Shown: in pieces, positions 8,557 through 15,615 of the stretch
Layout of the letters: every line of letters starts with the position of its first letter
Numbering within the stretch: the first letter of the stretch is position 1
Assembly: GCA_003223515.1 (NCBI GenBank)
Contig: QHVI01000048.1
Span: 1-38,188, forward strand
DNA length: 38,188 bases
Direction: 5' to 3'
DNA from: Candidatus Angelobacter sp. Gp1-AA117
GTDB taxonomy: Bacteria; Acidobacteriota; Terriglobia; Terriglobales; Acidobacteriaceae
Program-made: the position numbers and the translations under genes
The notes under the pieces: generated by a model
The model's input: only the letters and a program-made list of their open reading frames with translations
Told to the model about the DNA's origin: nothing
The model's database searches: none

Positions 8557-9516
8557 ATGCGCAAGCTGCGGAAATTCCTGCTCATCTTCTGTTGCCTCTA
8601 TCTAGTTCTGGCCGCGATAGCCGGAGTGGTGATTGCCGAAGCCAGCCTCAAGCTGCAGCATCTCCCCTTGCATTATCGGCAGCAGTTTGCCAGATATGTT
8701 CGTCAGCATTACCAGGCGAACCTGCAGGAGGTCAGCGTTACGGCATCGGATTCCGTGGTGCTCAAGGGCTGGTACGTGCGTCCGGTTGATTTCAACGGCA
8801 ACACTGTGGTGCTCTCGCATGGCATCACTGACAATCGCGAAGGAGTTGCCGGATATGCGCGGCTGTTTCTCAATCACGGCTATGCTGTCTTGCTGCCTGA
8901 CACGCGTGCACACGGCGAGAGCGGAGGAGAACTGGCCACCTATGGCGTAAAAGAAGCCGATGATCTGCACCAATGGGTCTCATGGCTTTATGAGCATGAT
9001 GCGCCGCAATGTGTGTATGGCTTTGGTGAATCGTATGGGGCAGCACTGATTCTGCAATCGTTGGCCAGGGAGCCAAGATACTGCGCTGTGGCCGTAGAAG
9101 ACGCATTTTCTACCGCGCGCGAGATGAGCTACGAGCGCGTCTCCGGACCTCTGCATGCCGGCAGTTGGTTCGGTAAAACTTTAGGACAGCCGATCATCGG
9201 GGCCGCAGTCGCCTACTCATGGCTTCGCTATGGCGTCGATCTCCTGAAGCCGAGTCCGCTCGATGCCGTGATGCACTCCTCTGTTCCCGTCCTGCTGATT
9301 CATGGAACAGAAGATCGGGTGATCAACTTTCATCACTCCGAAATCCTCGCCCACGCCGCGCCCGATCATGTGCAACTCTGGCTCGTTCCCAACGCATGGC
9401 ACACCGGAGCCTGGAGCGCCGCACACAATGAATTTGAAGCAAAAGTTTTGGGATGGTTCAGCATCCACCAGAGAAATGGATTGTATTCGACCACAAAGAA
9501 TTGGGTAAATGAGTAA
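8557..9516 (+). CDS. Membrane-anchored alpha/beta hydrolase
   Basis: A 319-residue protein with an N-terminal membrane segment (about 8-28) and an alpha/beta hydrolase domain outside it. The catalytic triad can be read: S159 in the nucleophile elbow GFGESYGAA, D253 in HGTEDRVIN and H282 in NAWHTGAW. SHGIT at 87-91 supplies the oxyanion region. Similar proteins are annotated only as S9/Abhydrolase hydrolases, so the substrate is unknown. The final six residues KNWVNE and the stop are encoded by a copy of the GGGTAAATGAGTAA repeat, so the natural C-terminus may have been replaced by repeat sequence. It converges with the thymidylate kinase gene across that repeat. Confidence 0.85.
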   Translation: MRKLRKFLLIFCCLYLVLAAIAGVVIAEASLKLQHLPLHYRQQFARYVRQHYQANLQEVSVTASDSVVLKGWYVRPVDFNGNTVVLSHGITDNREGVAGYARLFLNHGYAVLLPDTRAHGESGGELATYGVKEADDLHQWVSWLYEHDAPQCVYGFGESYGAALILQSLAREPRYCAVAVEDAFSTAREMSYERVSGPLHAGSWFGKTLGQPIIGAAVAYSWLRYGVDLLKPSPLDAVMHSSVPVLLIHGTEDRVINFHHSEILAHAAPDHVQLWLVPNAWHTGAWSAAHNEFEAKVLGWFSIHQRNGLYSTTKNWVNE

Positions 9517-9612
9517 ATAGAAATGGGTAATTGGGTAAGTTGGTAAATGAGTAAATTGCTTAGCTCCTGCTCATTTACCCATTTACCAAATTACTCATTT
9601 ACTCATTTCTTA
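9500..9612. repeat. GGTAAATGGGTAA-type repeat with self-complementary halves
   Basis: The left half carries GGGTAAATGAGTAAAT, GGGTAATTGGGTAAG and GGTAAATGAGTAAATTG. The right half carries TCATTTACCCATTTACC and ATTACTCATTTACTCATT, which are complements of the same words. The unit sits exactly between two convergent genes and includes the stop of the hydrolase. It could fold into a long hairpin and separate the two transcripts, though without a T-run. The same family recurs near 25370, 28285 and 33530. Confidence 0.75.
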
Positions 9613-10277
9613 TTTCCCTGACACAGTCTGTCCTCCACACTCTTCACAATCTTCTTATGCACCTTGGCAATCGGCTGTTTGGCATTCACCTTGACCACTC
9701 GCTGTGGCTCACGTTCCGCGATTGCCAGGAAGGCATCGAACACACGCCTGTGAAATGCCCGGTTCTCTTTTTCAAAACGATTCTCGTCTGTCTCAGACCG
9801 CTTTGACTGCTGCGTATTGCGGCGGCGGGCGCGGGCAATGTTGGCCGCGAGATCTGAAACCATCAGGACGGTAAGGTCCGGCTGCAGTCCATGGCATAGC
9901 AGTTCATGAAGCTGAAGCACGGTCTTGCTGCCCAGTTCACGTCCGCCGCCTTGGTAGGCCTCGCTGGAATCGGTGAAACGGTCGCAGAGCACCCATTGTC
10001 CTTTGGCCAAGGCAGGCAAAATCTGTTCATCAATATGCTGGGCGCGGTCGGCAAACATCAGGGCCAGCTCTGCCAAGGGAGAGAGCCCGGCAGTGCGGGA
10101 ATGGAGCAGCACGGCGCGCAGTTTGTCTCCCAGCGTGGTGCCTCCGGGCTCCCGCGTCGTGATTACATCAATGCCGCGCCGGCGCAGGTGCTCTGCCAGC
10201 TTGCCAAGCTGGGTGCTCTTGCCTACCCCATCGAGACCTTCAAAAGTAATGAATTTGCCGCGCTGCCTGGGTCGCAC
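9603..10277 (-). CDS. tmk: Thymidylate kinase
   Basis: A 224-residue enzyme that phosphorylates dTMP to dTDP. The P-loop FEGLDGVGKSTQ is near the N-terminus, TTREPGGT follows as the dTMP-binding loop, and DRFTDSSEAYQGGGREL carries the DR(Y/F)xxS/AYQG signature. The lid region (about ARARRRNTQQSKRSETDENR) is unusually long and basic. The frame starts at GTG 10277, with AGAGG about nine bases upstream on this strand; no ATG is available before the conserved start. It is an essential cytoplasmic step of dTTP synthesis. Confidence 0.93.
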   Translation of the reverse strand: MRPRQRGKFITFEGLDGVGKSTQLGKLAEHLRRRGIDVITTREPGGTTLGDKLRAVLLHSRTAGLSPLAELALMFADRAQHIDEQILPALAKGQWVLCDRFTDSSEAYQGGGRELGSKTVLQLHELLCHGLQPDLTVLMVSDLAANIARARRRNTQQSKRSETDENRFEKENRAFHRRVFDAFLAIAEREPQRVVKVNAKQPIAKVHKKIVKSVEDRLCQGNKK

Positions 10278-10390
10278 TCTATAGCCTCTGGAACTTTAAC
10301 CGCTGAAATCCTGAGACAAATTTTTGCTGCTCTTATATCCTAAGCTTCACTCTTAACGGCACTCCGAGCACCTTGAGGGGCAAAACACTT

Positions 10391-10460
10391 CGAACTTCAA
10401 TACACATCAATTACTTTTGTTTCCTCTGCGTCCTCTGCGGTTAAAGGTTTTTGGTTGAAG
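10391..10460. repeat. Dispersed CTCTGCGTCCTCTGCGG repeat, long form
   Basis: The segment TTCAATACACATCAATTAC, then TTTTGTTTCCTCTGCG, TCCTCTGCGG and TTAAAGGTTTTTGGTTG recurs almost unchanged at about 34470-34545. The short core (CTCTGCGTCC ... TGCGGTTAAAG) appears in at least seven spacers of the window. No gene lies between the deaminase end and the kinase start apart from this element. Confidence 0.75.
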
Positions 10461-10476
10461 TCGAGAGACCTTGTGT

Positions 10477-10974
10477 TTAATACCTTATCTTATCCGGTTT
10501 CGCATTCCATTCCGCCAGCACGCGGGTCGCTTCTTCGTGCATCATCTGAACCATTGGGATGCTGCGCCGGGATGGCGGCAAGGGCAATTCCCGGTAAATG
10601 AGATCGTCGTCAAATCCGGCCTGCGCCGCATCGGTGCGCTCACCGGCATAATACACAACCCTTGGCCGTGCCCAGTAGATTGCCCCCAGGCACATAGGGC
10701 ATGGTTCGCAACTCGTATAAATGTCGCAATCGGTGAGTTGAAAGGTATTCAAGGCAGTGCAGGCGCGGCGAATCGCCACTACCTCTGCATGGGCTGTCGG
10801 GTCGTTCCATAGAGTAACGGAATTCGTGCCTTCGCTGATGATCTTTTCGCCTTTGATTACCAGTGCGCCAAACGGGCCGCCATGCAGTGTGTTCATGCTT
10901 TCCCGTGAAAGCTCAATCACGCGCCGCATAAAGACGGCATTCCCGCCTGCGGGTGGTTTTACTATGTCATTCAT
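10477..10974 (-). CDS. guaD: Guanine deaminase (CDA-fold)
   Basis: A 165-residue zinc deaminase. H62-A-E64 and the P91-C92-P-M-C95 motif give the zinc site and proton shuttle of the cytidine-deaminase fold. The stretches TSCEPCPMCLGAIYWARP and AGERTDAAQAGFDDDLIY closely resemble the Bacillus guanine deaminase as I remember it, including the FDD...Y region near the active site, rather than TadA. It converts guanine to xanthine and releases ammonia. The ATG start has no strong Shine-Dalgarno. It is transcribed divergently from the zinc-ribbon gene at 11050. Confidence 0.85.
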   Translation of the reverse strand: MNDIVKPPAGGNAVFMRRVIELSRESMNTLHGGPFGALVIKGEKIISEGTNSVTLWNDPTAHAEVVAIRRACTALNTFQLTDCDIYTSCEPCPMCLGAIYWARPRVVYYAGERTDAAQAGFDDDLIYRELPLPPSRRSIPMVQMMHEEATRVLAEWNAKPDKIRY

Positions 10975-11049
10975 GGCTCAAAAGATTTAATCATATTCGG
11001 CAGGCATAAATGCCGGTTTCGCGGGAAAATATCAGCAATGGAGGCGATG

Positions 11050-11301
11050 ATGAGATTAGGTGACTATATTGACGACCACTGTTCGCGCTGCAAGCGCACG
11101 ACCGATCACTCCATTGTGGCTATGGCGGGTGAGGAGGTGCTGAAGACCCGTTGCCGCACCTGCGGCAATGAACACAAATACCGCCAGAACAAGGGCCGCA
11201 GCAAGGAGATGACAGCCAAAGAAGCCTTCGACAAGGTGCTGGCCAGCGTAACCAACGCCCAGGGCGGTGAGCCCACAAGCAAGCGAAAAAAGAAGGAGTG
11301 A
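11050..11301 (+). CDS. Small zinc-ribbon protein of unknown function
   Basis: The start at ATG 11050 has GGAGG five bases upstream; two earlier in-frame ATGs would overlap that site. The 83-residue product begins MRLGDYIDDHCSRCKRTTDH and has a second pair CRTCGNEHKYR, giving a CxxC...CxxC zinc ribbon. The C-terminal half is lysine-rich (TSKRKKKE), suggesting nucleic-acid or ribosome contact. I know similar short proteins in Acidobacteria and Deltaproteobacteria only as hypothetical. It is alone, divergent from guaD. Confidence 0.75.
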   Translation: MRLGDYIDDHCSRCKRTTDHSIVAMAGEEVLKTRCRTCGNEHKYRQNKGRSKEMTAKEAFDKVLASVTNAQGGEPTSKRKKKE

Positions 11302-11396
11302 TTTTGCTACCTTTGCGTCCTTAGCGTCCTTTGCGGTTAAAGGCGGCTCAGCCCCCGCGATACTGTCCCGGCTTGCCGTGCAATGTTGCGTGCTTT

Positions 11397-12146
11397 TTAC
11401 GCTGCCGGCTTCTTCTTATCTCCCATCCGCCGCAGCTCATTCAGAATGCGATTGCGCTCCTTGCTGTGATCTTCGGGCTGCTTTTGCCCCTGATTGTTCT
11501 GAAGCGGTGCCGTCCTGCCCTGGTCTGGCTTCCCGCCGTTTTGGGACTGTCGCTTTTTATCGGTTATCTGCAGGGCATCGGTTCCGGGATCCTGTCCTTC
11601 GGTTTTTCCGGTTTCAGGGTTGGTGATGTAGAGCAAGTCGGAAAGATCCGAGGCATGCTCTTCTTCATCTTTCAGTACCTGTTCGATCAGCAGGCGCGTG
11701 GTGGGATCATCATTGGCGAAATAGCGGATCATCTCTTGGTACAGCTCGATCACCATGCGCTCGGCGATCAGATCTTCGCGAATCATGTCTGCCAGCGTCT
11801 CGCCTTCGACGTAGTGCGAAGTTGACCGTTCCAGCAGGCCCTTGGGATTGAAATCCGGCTTGCCGCCAAGCTGCTGGATACGCTCGGCAATCTGGTCGGC
11901 GTGTTCGCGCTCTTCGTCGGCATGTTCTTTGAATTCATCTCTGGCTGCGGTCCCGTGGACACCGGTGGCCATAAAATAATGGTGCATGTAGCGCAGCACG
12001 CACACAATCTCAGTGGCCAGCGCTTCGTTCAAAATAGCGATCGTTTTGTTTACATCTCCCTTGTAGCTCTGCGTGACCGGGCCTTCTTCCATTTTCTGTT
12101 CGGCGCGGCGGCGCATCTCCTGCACGTCTTTGATGAACTGTGGCAT
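11397..12146 (-). CDS. Ferritin-like (bacterioferritin-type) diiron protein with extended tail
   Basis: The 249-residue protein starts at ATG with GAGGGGAG just upstream. Residues about 25-170 form a four-helix ferritin-like bundle with the usual carboxylate/histidine ligands: E in ALATEIVCVLRYMHHYF, E and H in HADEEREHADQI, E in AERMVIELYQEM, and E and H in KDEEEHASDLSDLL. The C-terminal 80 residues are hydrophilic and low-complexity, rich in Q, K, G and D, and are not part of a normal bacterioferritin. It may store or detoxify iron, or protect DNA in the style of Dps. No haem-ligand assignment is possible by eye. Confidence 0.85.
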   Translation of the reverse strand: MPQFIKDVQEMRRRAEQKMEEGPVTQSYKGDVNKTIAILNEALATEIVCVLRYMHHYFMATGVHGTAARDEFKEHADEEREHADQIAERIQQLGGKPDFNPKGLLERSTSHYVEGETLADMIREDLIAERMVIELYQEMIRYFANDDPTTRLLIEQVLKDEEEHASDLSDLLYITNPETGKTEGQDPGTDALQITDKKRQSQNGGKPDQGRTAPLQNNQGQKQPEDHSKERNRILNELRRMGDKKKPAA

Positions 12147-12220
12147 AGAACTCCCCTCGGGAATATGAGATCAGGCAACCTCTGTAAGATTGTGGCGTTC
12201 GCGTGGAAGATGCCCGCAAT

Positions 12221-12264
12221 AAAAAGGCCGCATCCTCGAAGAGATGCGGCGAAGAGATGCGGCC
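12221..12264 (-). terminator. Terminator of the lipoprotein gene
   Basis: Read on the minus strand, GGCCGCATC (12264-12256) pairs with GATGCGGCC (12234-12226) and is followed directly by TTTTT. A second internal GATGCGGC at 12243-12250 allows an alternative shorter stem. It lies about 20 bases after the stop at 12287. Confidence 0.85.
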
Positions 12265-12286
12265 GCCCAGCGTTGAATCACCGGTG

Positions 12287-13711
12287 CTATGGCGTAATGC
12301 GGCGCGCAATTATATTGAAGTTGCTGCCGGTCCAGAACAACAGTCCTCTGACACGCAGGGTCTTCGTATTGCTGATCGTTCCGAATCTGTTGTCCGTCCC
12401 TGGCTGCTGGAAGACGTGTACTACAGTCGGAGATAAAGTTCCTACCAGCAGGGAAGTGGTAGGTAAGGTGAGGTCGAATGTGGCCGCTCCGCCGGTTCCG
12501 GCAGTGAAGTTGCTGACCACTCCAGTAATGGCTTGTTGCTCCAGCTTTATCTTGTCGGCGGGTATGGTTCCGTTGATCAGCGGCACGCTGCCGGGACTTT
12601 CTATCGAGATGCGCTGTCCGGTGCGAAGAGTGGTGGCATCGAACGGGAATGTCGTGCTTGGAACTGCCAGGCCGGTAAAATCCATCTTGCCCTGGTTGAC
12701 TCCATAATTGCCGGCGGTCATCCCGCTGACGCTCACATTGAATGGTGCGCCAATCTTACTGCTGTCCATGCCGCTGCCCGTGCCATCCTGAGAAGCGATC
12801 GTGAGGAATGTAGCCGGGGCTCCGATCACGGAAGTGATCAGGCCGTCCATCTCTGATCCAGTCTGGCTTTCCACACCCTCAACTCTCCTGGCCAGCAACG
12901 TCCCGTCTGTCCTGGTTGTGCCATCGATTCTCACGATCTGGTTTGCCGTACTGGCTACATTGGTCAGCCCGCCAAAGAACAGGGTGGTACTGTCAGTGGC
13001 AAATACAAGCTGGCTCCCGCCTTGCGCCCCGTTCAAAGTGAAGTTGGCGCCTGACACGCTGGCAACTTGTCCCACCACACTTTCGATTTCGCCAGTCCGA
13101 TCCTGCTGCAGACTCTCGGTGACAATGGGACTGGTGCTGATCGTGAATGACGAACTGGAAAAGTTGAAGCCAAGAACATTGCCAGATGCGTCAACGGTCA
13201 GCGTATTCGCTGCGTTTATATCGATATTCAGAATCGCCGGGCTGGTGCCGATGGTCAGCGCAGGGCTGAAATTCACCGTTATACTTTGTGAAGCACCGCC
13301 CGGAATCGTGACCAGACTGCCCGATCCATTCAGGAAAGTGACTATGGGATTATTGATATTCACAATCGCACTGGCGTAAGTGCCTTGTGGGGCATTCACG
13401 ATAACCACAGGTTCCAGTTTGCCTGCCATGTGACTCAGGTCAAGCCGGTTGGTGGGGATTTGTACCTGTTGCGAAGGGCCCGCCCCTACCGGTGTCAGAA
13501 TGATATTGCCGATCGTGACTTGGAATGCCACAACTCTATCTGTGGAAGCGTCACCCACGCGGATTTGGGTGGATGACGTGTTGGGTGGTGGCGGCGGGGG
13601 CGTCGATGAACCACCACCACCGCCGCAACCGCCCGCCATCATTGTGATGAGGATGGTGCTCAATAGAGCCAACGCGCATGAAACAATGCGATGAGGACGG
13701 CAATTCCGCAT
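12287..13711 (-). CDS. DUF4382/DUF5666-like secreted lipoprotein
   Basis: I start at ATG 13711 because GGGAGGA lies just upstream on this strand; the open frame extends 16 codons further without such a site. The 474-residue product has a basic n-region, a hydrophobic segment and a lipobox ending MMAGGC, then a glycine and proline-rich linker (GGGGGSSTPPPPPP). Next comes a DUF4382-like beta domain (IRVGDASTDRVVAFQVTIGN) and several DUF5666-like repeats of about 65-75 residues (for example GEIESVVGQVASVSGANFTL and SEMDGLITSVIGAPATFLTI). Such proteins are lipid-anchored, beta-rich and of unknown function, and are abundant in Acidobacteria. A clear terminator follows. Confidence 0.8.
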   Translation of the reverse strand: MRNCRPHRIVSCALALLSTILITMMAGGCGGGGGSSTPPPPPPNTSSTQIRVGDASTDRVVAFQVTIGNIILTPVGAGPSQQVQIPTNRLDLSHMAGKLEPVVIVNAPQGTYASAIVNINNPIVTFLNGSGSLVTIPGGASQSITVNFSPALTIGTSPAILNIDINAANTLTVDASGNVLGFNFSSSSFTISTSPIVTESLQQDRTGEIESVVGQVASVSGANFTLNGAQGGSQLVFATDSTTLFFGGLTNVASTANQIVRIDGTTRTDGTLLARRVEGVESQTGSEMDGLITSVIGAPATFLTIASQDGTGSGMDSSKIGAPFNVSVSGMTAGNYGVNQGKMDFTGLAVPSTTFPFDATTLRTGQRISIESPGSVPLINGTIPADKIKLEQQAITGVVSNFTAGTGGAATFDLTLPTTSLLVGTLSPTVVHVFQQPGTDNRFGTISNTKTLRVRGLLFWTGSNFNIIARRITP

Positions 13712-13893
13712 GATTCCTCCCGGAAGAGATCGAGACCCAGCAGAGTTATTAATACCCAAACTACCAACGGCTTACACCTCAGGATGTGACCTGCATCCAT
13801 CCAAGTGTGTAAATGATTTTATAGCTCCCCTGGTCATCAAGCGCGGGCTTCTTTGATTAAGAACCAACCATGTAAAGAGCGAACCTGCTGGAT

Positions 13894-13923
13894 TTGACCC
13901 TCAGGCAACCCATGTTTCATAAT
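13894..13923 (+). promoter_or_regulatory. Sigma70-type promoter of the TetR gene
   Basis: TTGACC (13894-13899) and CATAAT (13918-13923) are separated by 18 bp. Transcription would begin near 13930, about 25 bases before the TetR start and within the palindrome at 13928-13947. This is the best-matching promoter in the window. Confidence 0.7.
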
Positions 13924-13927
13924 AGAG

Positions 13928-13947
13928 GTTCGAACGAACGTTCGGTT
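13928..13947. promoter_or_regulatory. Likely TetR operator
   Basis: The sequence GTTCGAACGAACGTTCGGTT contains the perfect palindrome CGAACGTTCG (13935-13944), flanked by another TTCGAA. It overlaps the predicted start of transcription, a classical position for autorepression by the TetR protein encoded next. Confidence 0.65.
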
Positions 13948-13955
13948 AGCTCTCT

Positions 13956-14642
13956 ATGTCCCTCGCCGCCATCGAAACCCAGTCTCAGGAACCCGTTAAA
14001 AATGGGCGTAAATCTGCGTCCGAAGTGCCGGATACCCGTTTCGACCGTCGCCTGGCTGACGTTCTTACCCATGCCAGCCGTATCTTCTGGGAAAAAGGTT
14101 ATGAAGGCGCTTCCATGCGCGACCTGTCTCGTGCCACCGGGATGTCCCTGGCCGGGCTCTATCATTATTTCGAGTCCAAGGAAGAACTTCTGTACCTGAT
14201 CCAGAAGCATACTTTCACCACCATCATTGAAAGGCTGCGCCAGCGCCTCGAAGATGCAACCGATCCTGAAGAACGTATCCGCATCTTTATTCACAATCAT
14301 CTTGAGTACTTCCTGGCCAACAAAGAGGCCATGAAAGTTCTTACTCATGAAGATGAGACGCTCAAGAACGGACGCGGCGCAGAAATCGCTGCCATCAAGC
14401 GCGACTATTACCGCATCTGCCTGGGCCTGCTCGAAGAGTTGGGCCGCGCCCAGGGACTACAATTTTCCGGAAGGCTGGCGGTGCTCAGCCTCTTCGGCAT
14501 GGTGAACTGGATTTACACCTGGCACAATCCGCGCATCGATGCGGATGCCAATTCTCTCGCCCGGCAGATGGGCGACCTGTTTCTGCACGGCGTAATACAC
14601 GCTGCAAAACCAAAACGCAAAAATTCCAAACGAAAGCTTTAA
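13956..14642 (+). CDS. TetR-family regulator heading the aromatic-CoA cluster
   Basis: A 228-residue repressor. Residues about 28-90 hold the DNA-binding domain, with ASRIFWEKGYEGASMRDLSR followed by ATGMSLAGLYHYFESKEELL, the typical TetR helix-turn-helix and Y-H-Y-F-x-S/K pattern. The C-terminal half should form the ligand and dimer domain. Only 13 bases separate it from the enoyl-CoA hydratase gene, so it is the first gene of that operon. Related regulators in fatty-acid, phenylacetate and steroid catabolism respond to acyl-CoA. By analogy, an aromatic or ring-derived CoA ester is the likely inducer (inference). Confidence 0.88.
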   Translation: MSLAAIETQSQEPVKNGRKSASEVPDTRFDRRLADVLTHASRIFWEKGYEGASMRDLSRATGMSLAGLYHYFESKEELLYLIQKHTFTTIIERLRQRLEDATDPEERIRIFIHNHLEYFLANKEAMKVLTHEDETLKNGRGAEIAAIKRDYYRICLGLLEELGRAQGLQFSGRLAVLSLFGMVNWIYTWHNPRIDADANSLARQMGDLFLHGVIHAAKPKRKNSKRKL

Positions 14643-14655
14643 AGGAGCCTGAACA

Positions 14656-15465
14656 ATGGCCACAACCACAGCCACTGAAACCAAGACCCTGGTGAATTAT
14701 CGCGTTGAAGACGGCATAGCGATCATCGAGCTCAATGATCCCCCGGCGAACACCTATACCTACGAGATGAACCGGCAACTGGATGAAGCTATCCTGAGTG
14801 CCCGCATGGACAACGATGTTTACGTGCTCATGCTGACCGGCGCAGGAGACAAGTTCTTCTCCGCGGGCGCCAACATCAAGATGCTCTCTTCAGTGGATCC
14901 CACGTTCAAATATTACTTCTGTCTCCACGCCAATGAGATGCTGCTGCGCCTGGAGCATACTCCCAAGCTGGTCATCGCCGCGATTAACGGCCACTGTGTA
15001 GGTGGCGGCCTGGAAATCGCTATGGCCTGTGACATCCGCATTGCCCGCCGTGATGCCGGCAAAATCGGATTGCCCGAAATCAACCTGGGCGTGCTGCCCG
15101 GAACCGGCGGAACCCAGCGCCTGAGCCGCATGGTGGGCAAGAGCAAAGCCATTGAGTTGATGGTCACTGGCAACACCTTCACCTTTGAAGAGGCGAAAGA
15201 GCTGGGCATCATCAATGACATTTACGAGCGCGAAAACTTCAAGGAGAACGTGCTGGAGTACGCTCGCCAGTTCACGCCGCCGAACAAGGCCGCCAGGGCC
15301 GTAGGCAATATCAAGCGGTCAGTGCAGACCGGCTGGGAGATTCCGATGGAATCCGCCCTGGCCGTGGAGCGCGAGCTGCAACAGCGCCTCTTCGCCAGCG
15401 AAGACGCCAAGGAAGGACTGGCCGCCTACGTAGAAAAGCGTCCGGCAACCTTCAAAGCGAAGTAA
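14656..15465 (+). CDS. Enoyl-CoA hydratase/isomerase (crotonase family)
   Basis: A 269-residue crotonase. Both glutamates needed for hydration can be placed: E120 in CVGGGLEIAMACD and E141 in GLPEINLGVLPGTGGTQR. The oxyanion loop FSAGANIKML is intact. It has a clean AAAGGAG site and starts 13 bases after the TetR gene. In this operon it could hydrate an unsaturated ring or chain CoA ester formed downstream of the oxygenase. It is far shorter than BoxC, the roughly 550-residue ring-opening crotonase of the benzoyl-CoA epoxide pathway, so it is not a plain BoxC. Confidence 0.88.
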   Translation: MATTTATETKTLVNYRVEDGIAIIELNDPPANTYTYEMNRQLDEAILSARMDNDVYVLMLTGAGDKFFSAGANIKMLSSVDPTFKYYFCLHANEMLLRLEHTPKLVIAAINGHCVGGGLEIAMACDIRIARRDAGKIGLPEINLGVLPGTGGTQRLSRMVGKSKAIELMVTGNTFTFEEAKELGIINDIYERENFKENVLEYARQFTPPNKAARAVGNIKRSVQTGWEIPMESALAVERELQQRLFASEDAKEGLAAYVEKRPATFKAK

Positions 15466-15476
15466 CTTCATCCTTT

Positions 15477-15523
15477 TGTCATCCTGAGGCCGCGCCTTTT
15501 GCGGGCCGAAGGACCTATGTATT
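15477..15523. repeat. Dispersed GTCATCCTGAG...GAAGGACCTATG element
   Basis: It begins TTGTCATCCTGAGGCCGCGC, has a GGCCGC/GCGGGCC hairpin in the middle, and ends GGGCCGAAGGACCTATGT. I recognise this word order as a dispersed palindromic element frequent in Acidobacteria. It lies 11 bases after the hydratase stop. A weaker copy may be at about 35485-35530. Confidence 0.6.
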
Positions 15524-15615
15524 TCGCATGGACCGGAGCGGTGCTGAGTTAACGATACTCCCTGCTCCGCCACACACGAGCTAAGAGCCAATAGCTAAAA
15601 GCCAGGAGCTTGTTT

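Noticed and set aside
10477-10974. TadA (tRNA adenosine deaminase) assignment
   Set aside because: The FDDDLIY and AIYWARP regions fit guanine deaminase better than TadA.
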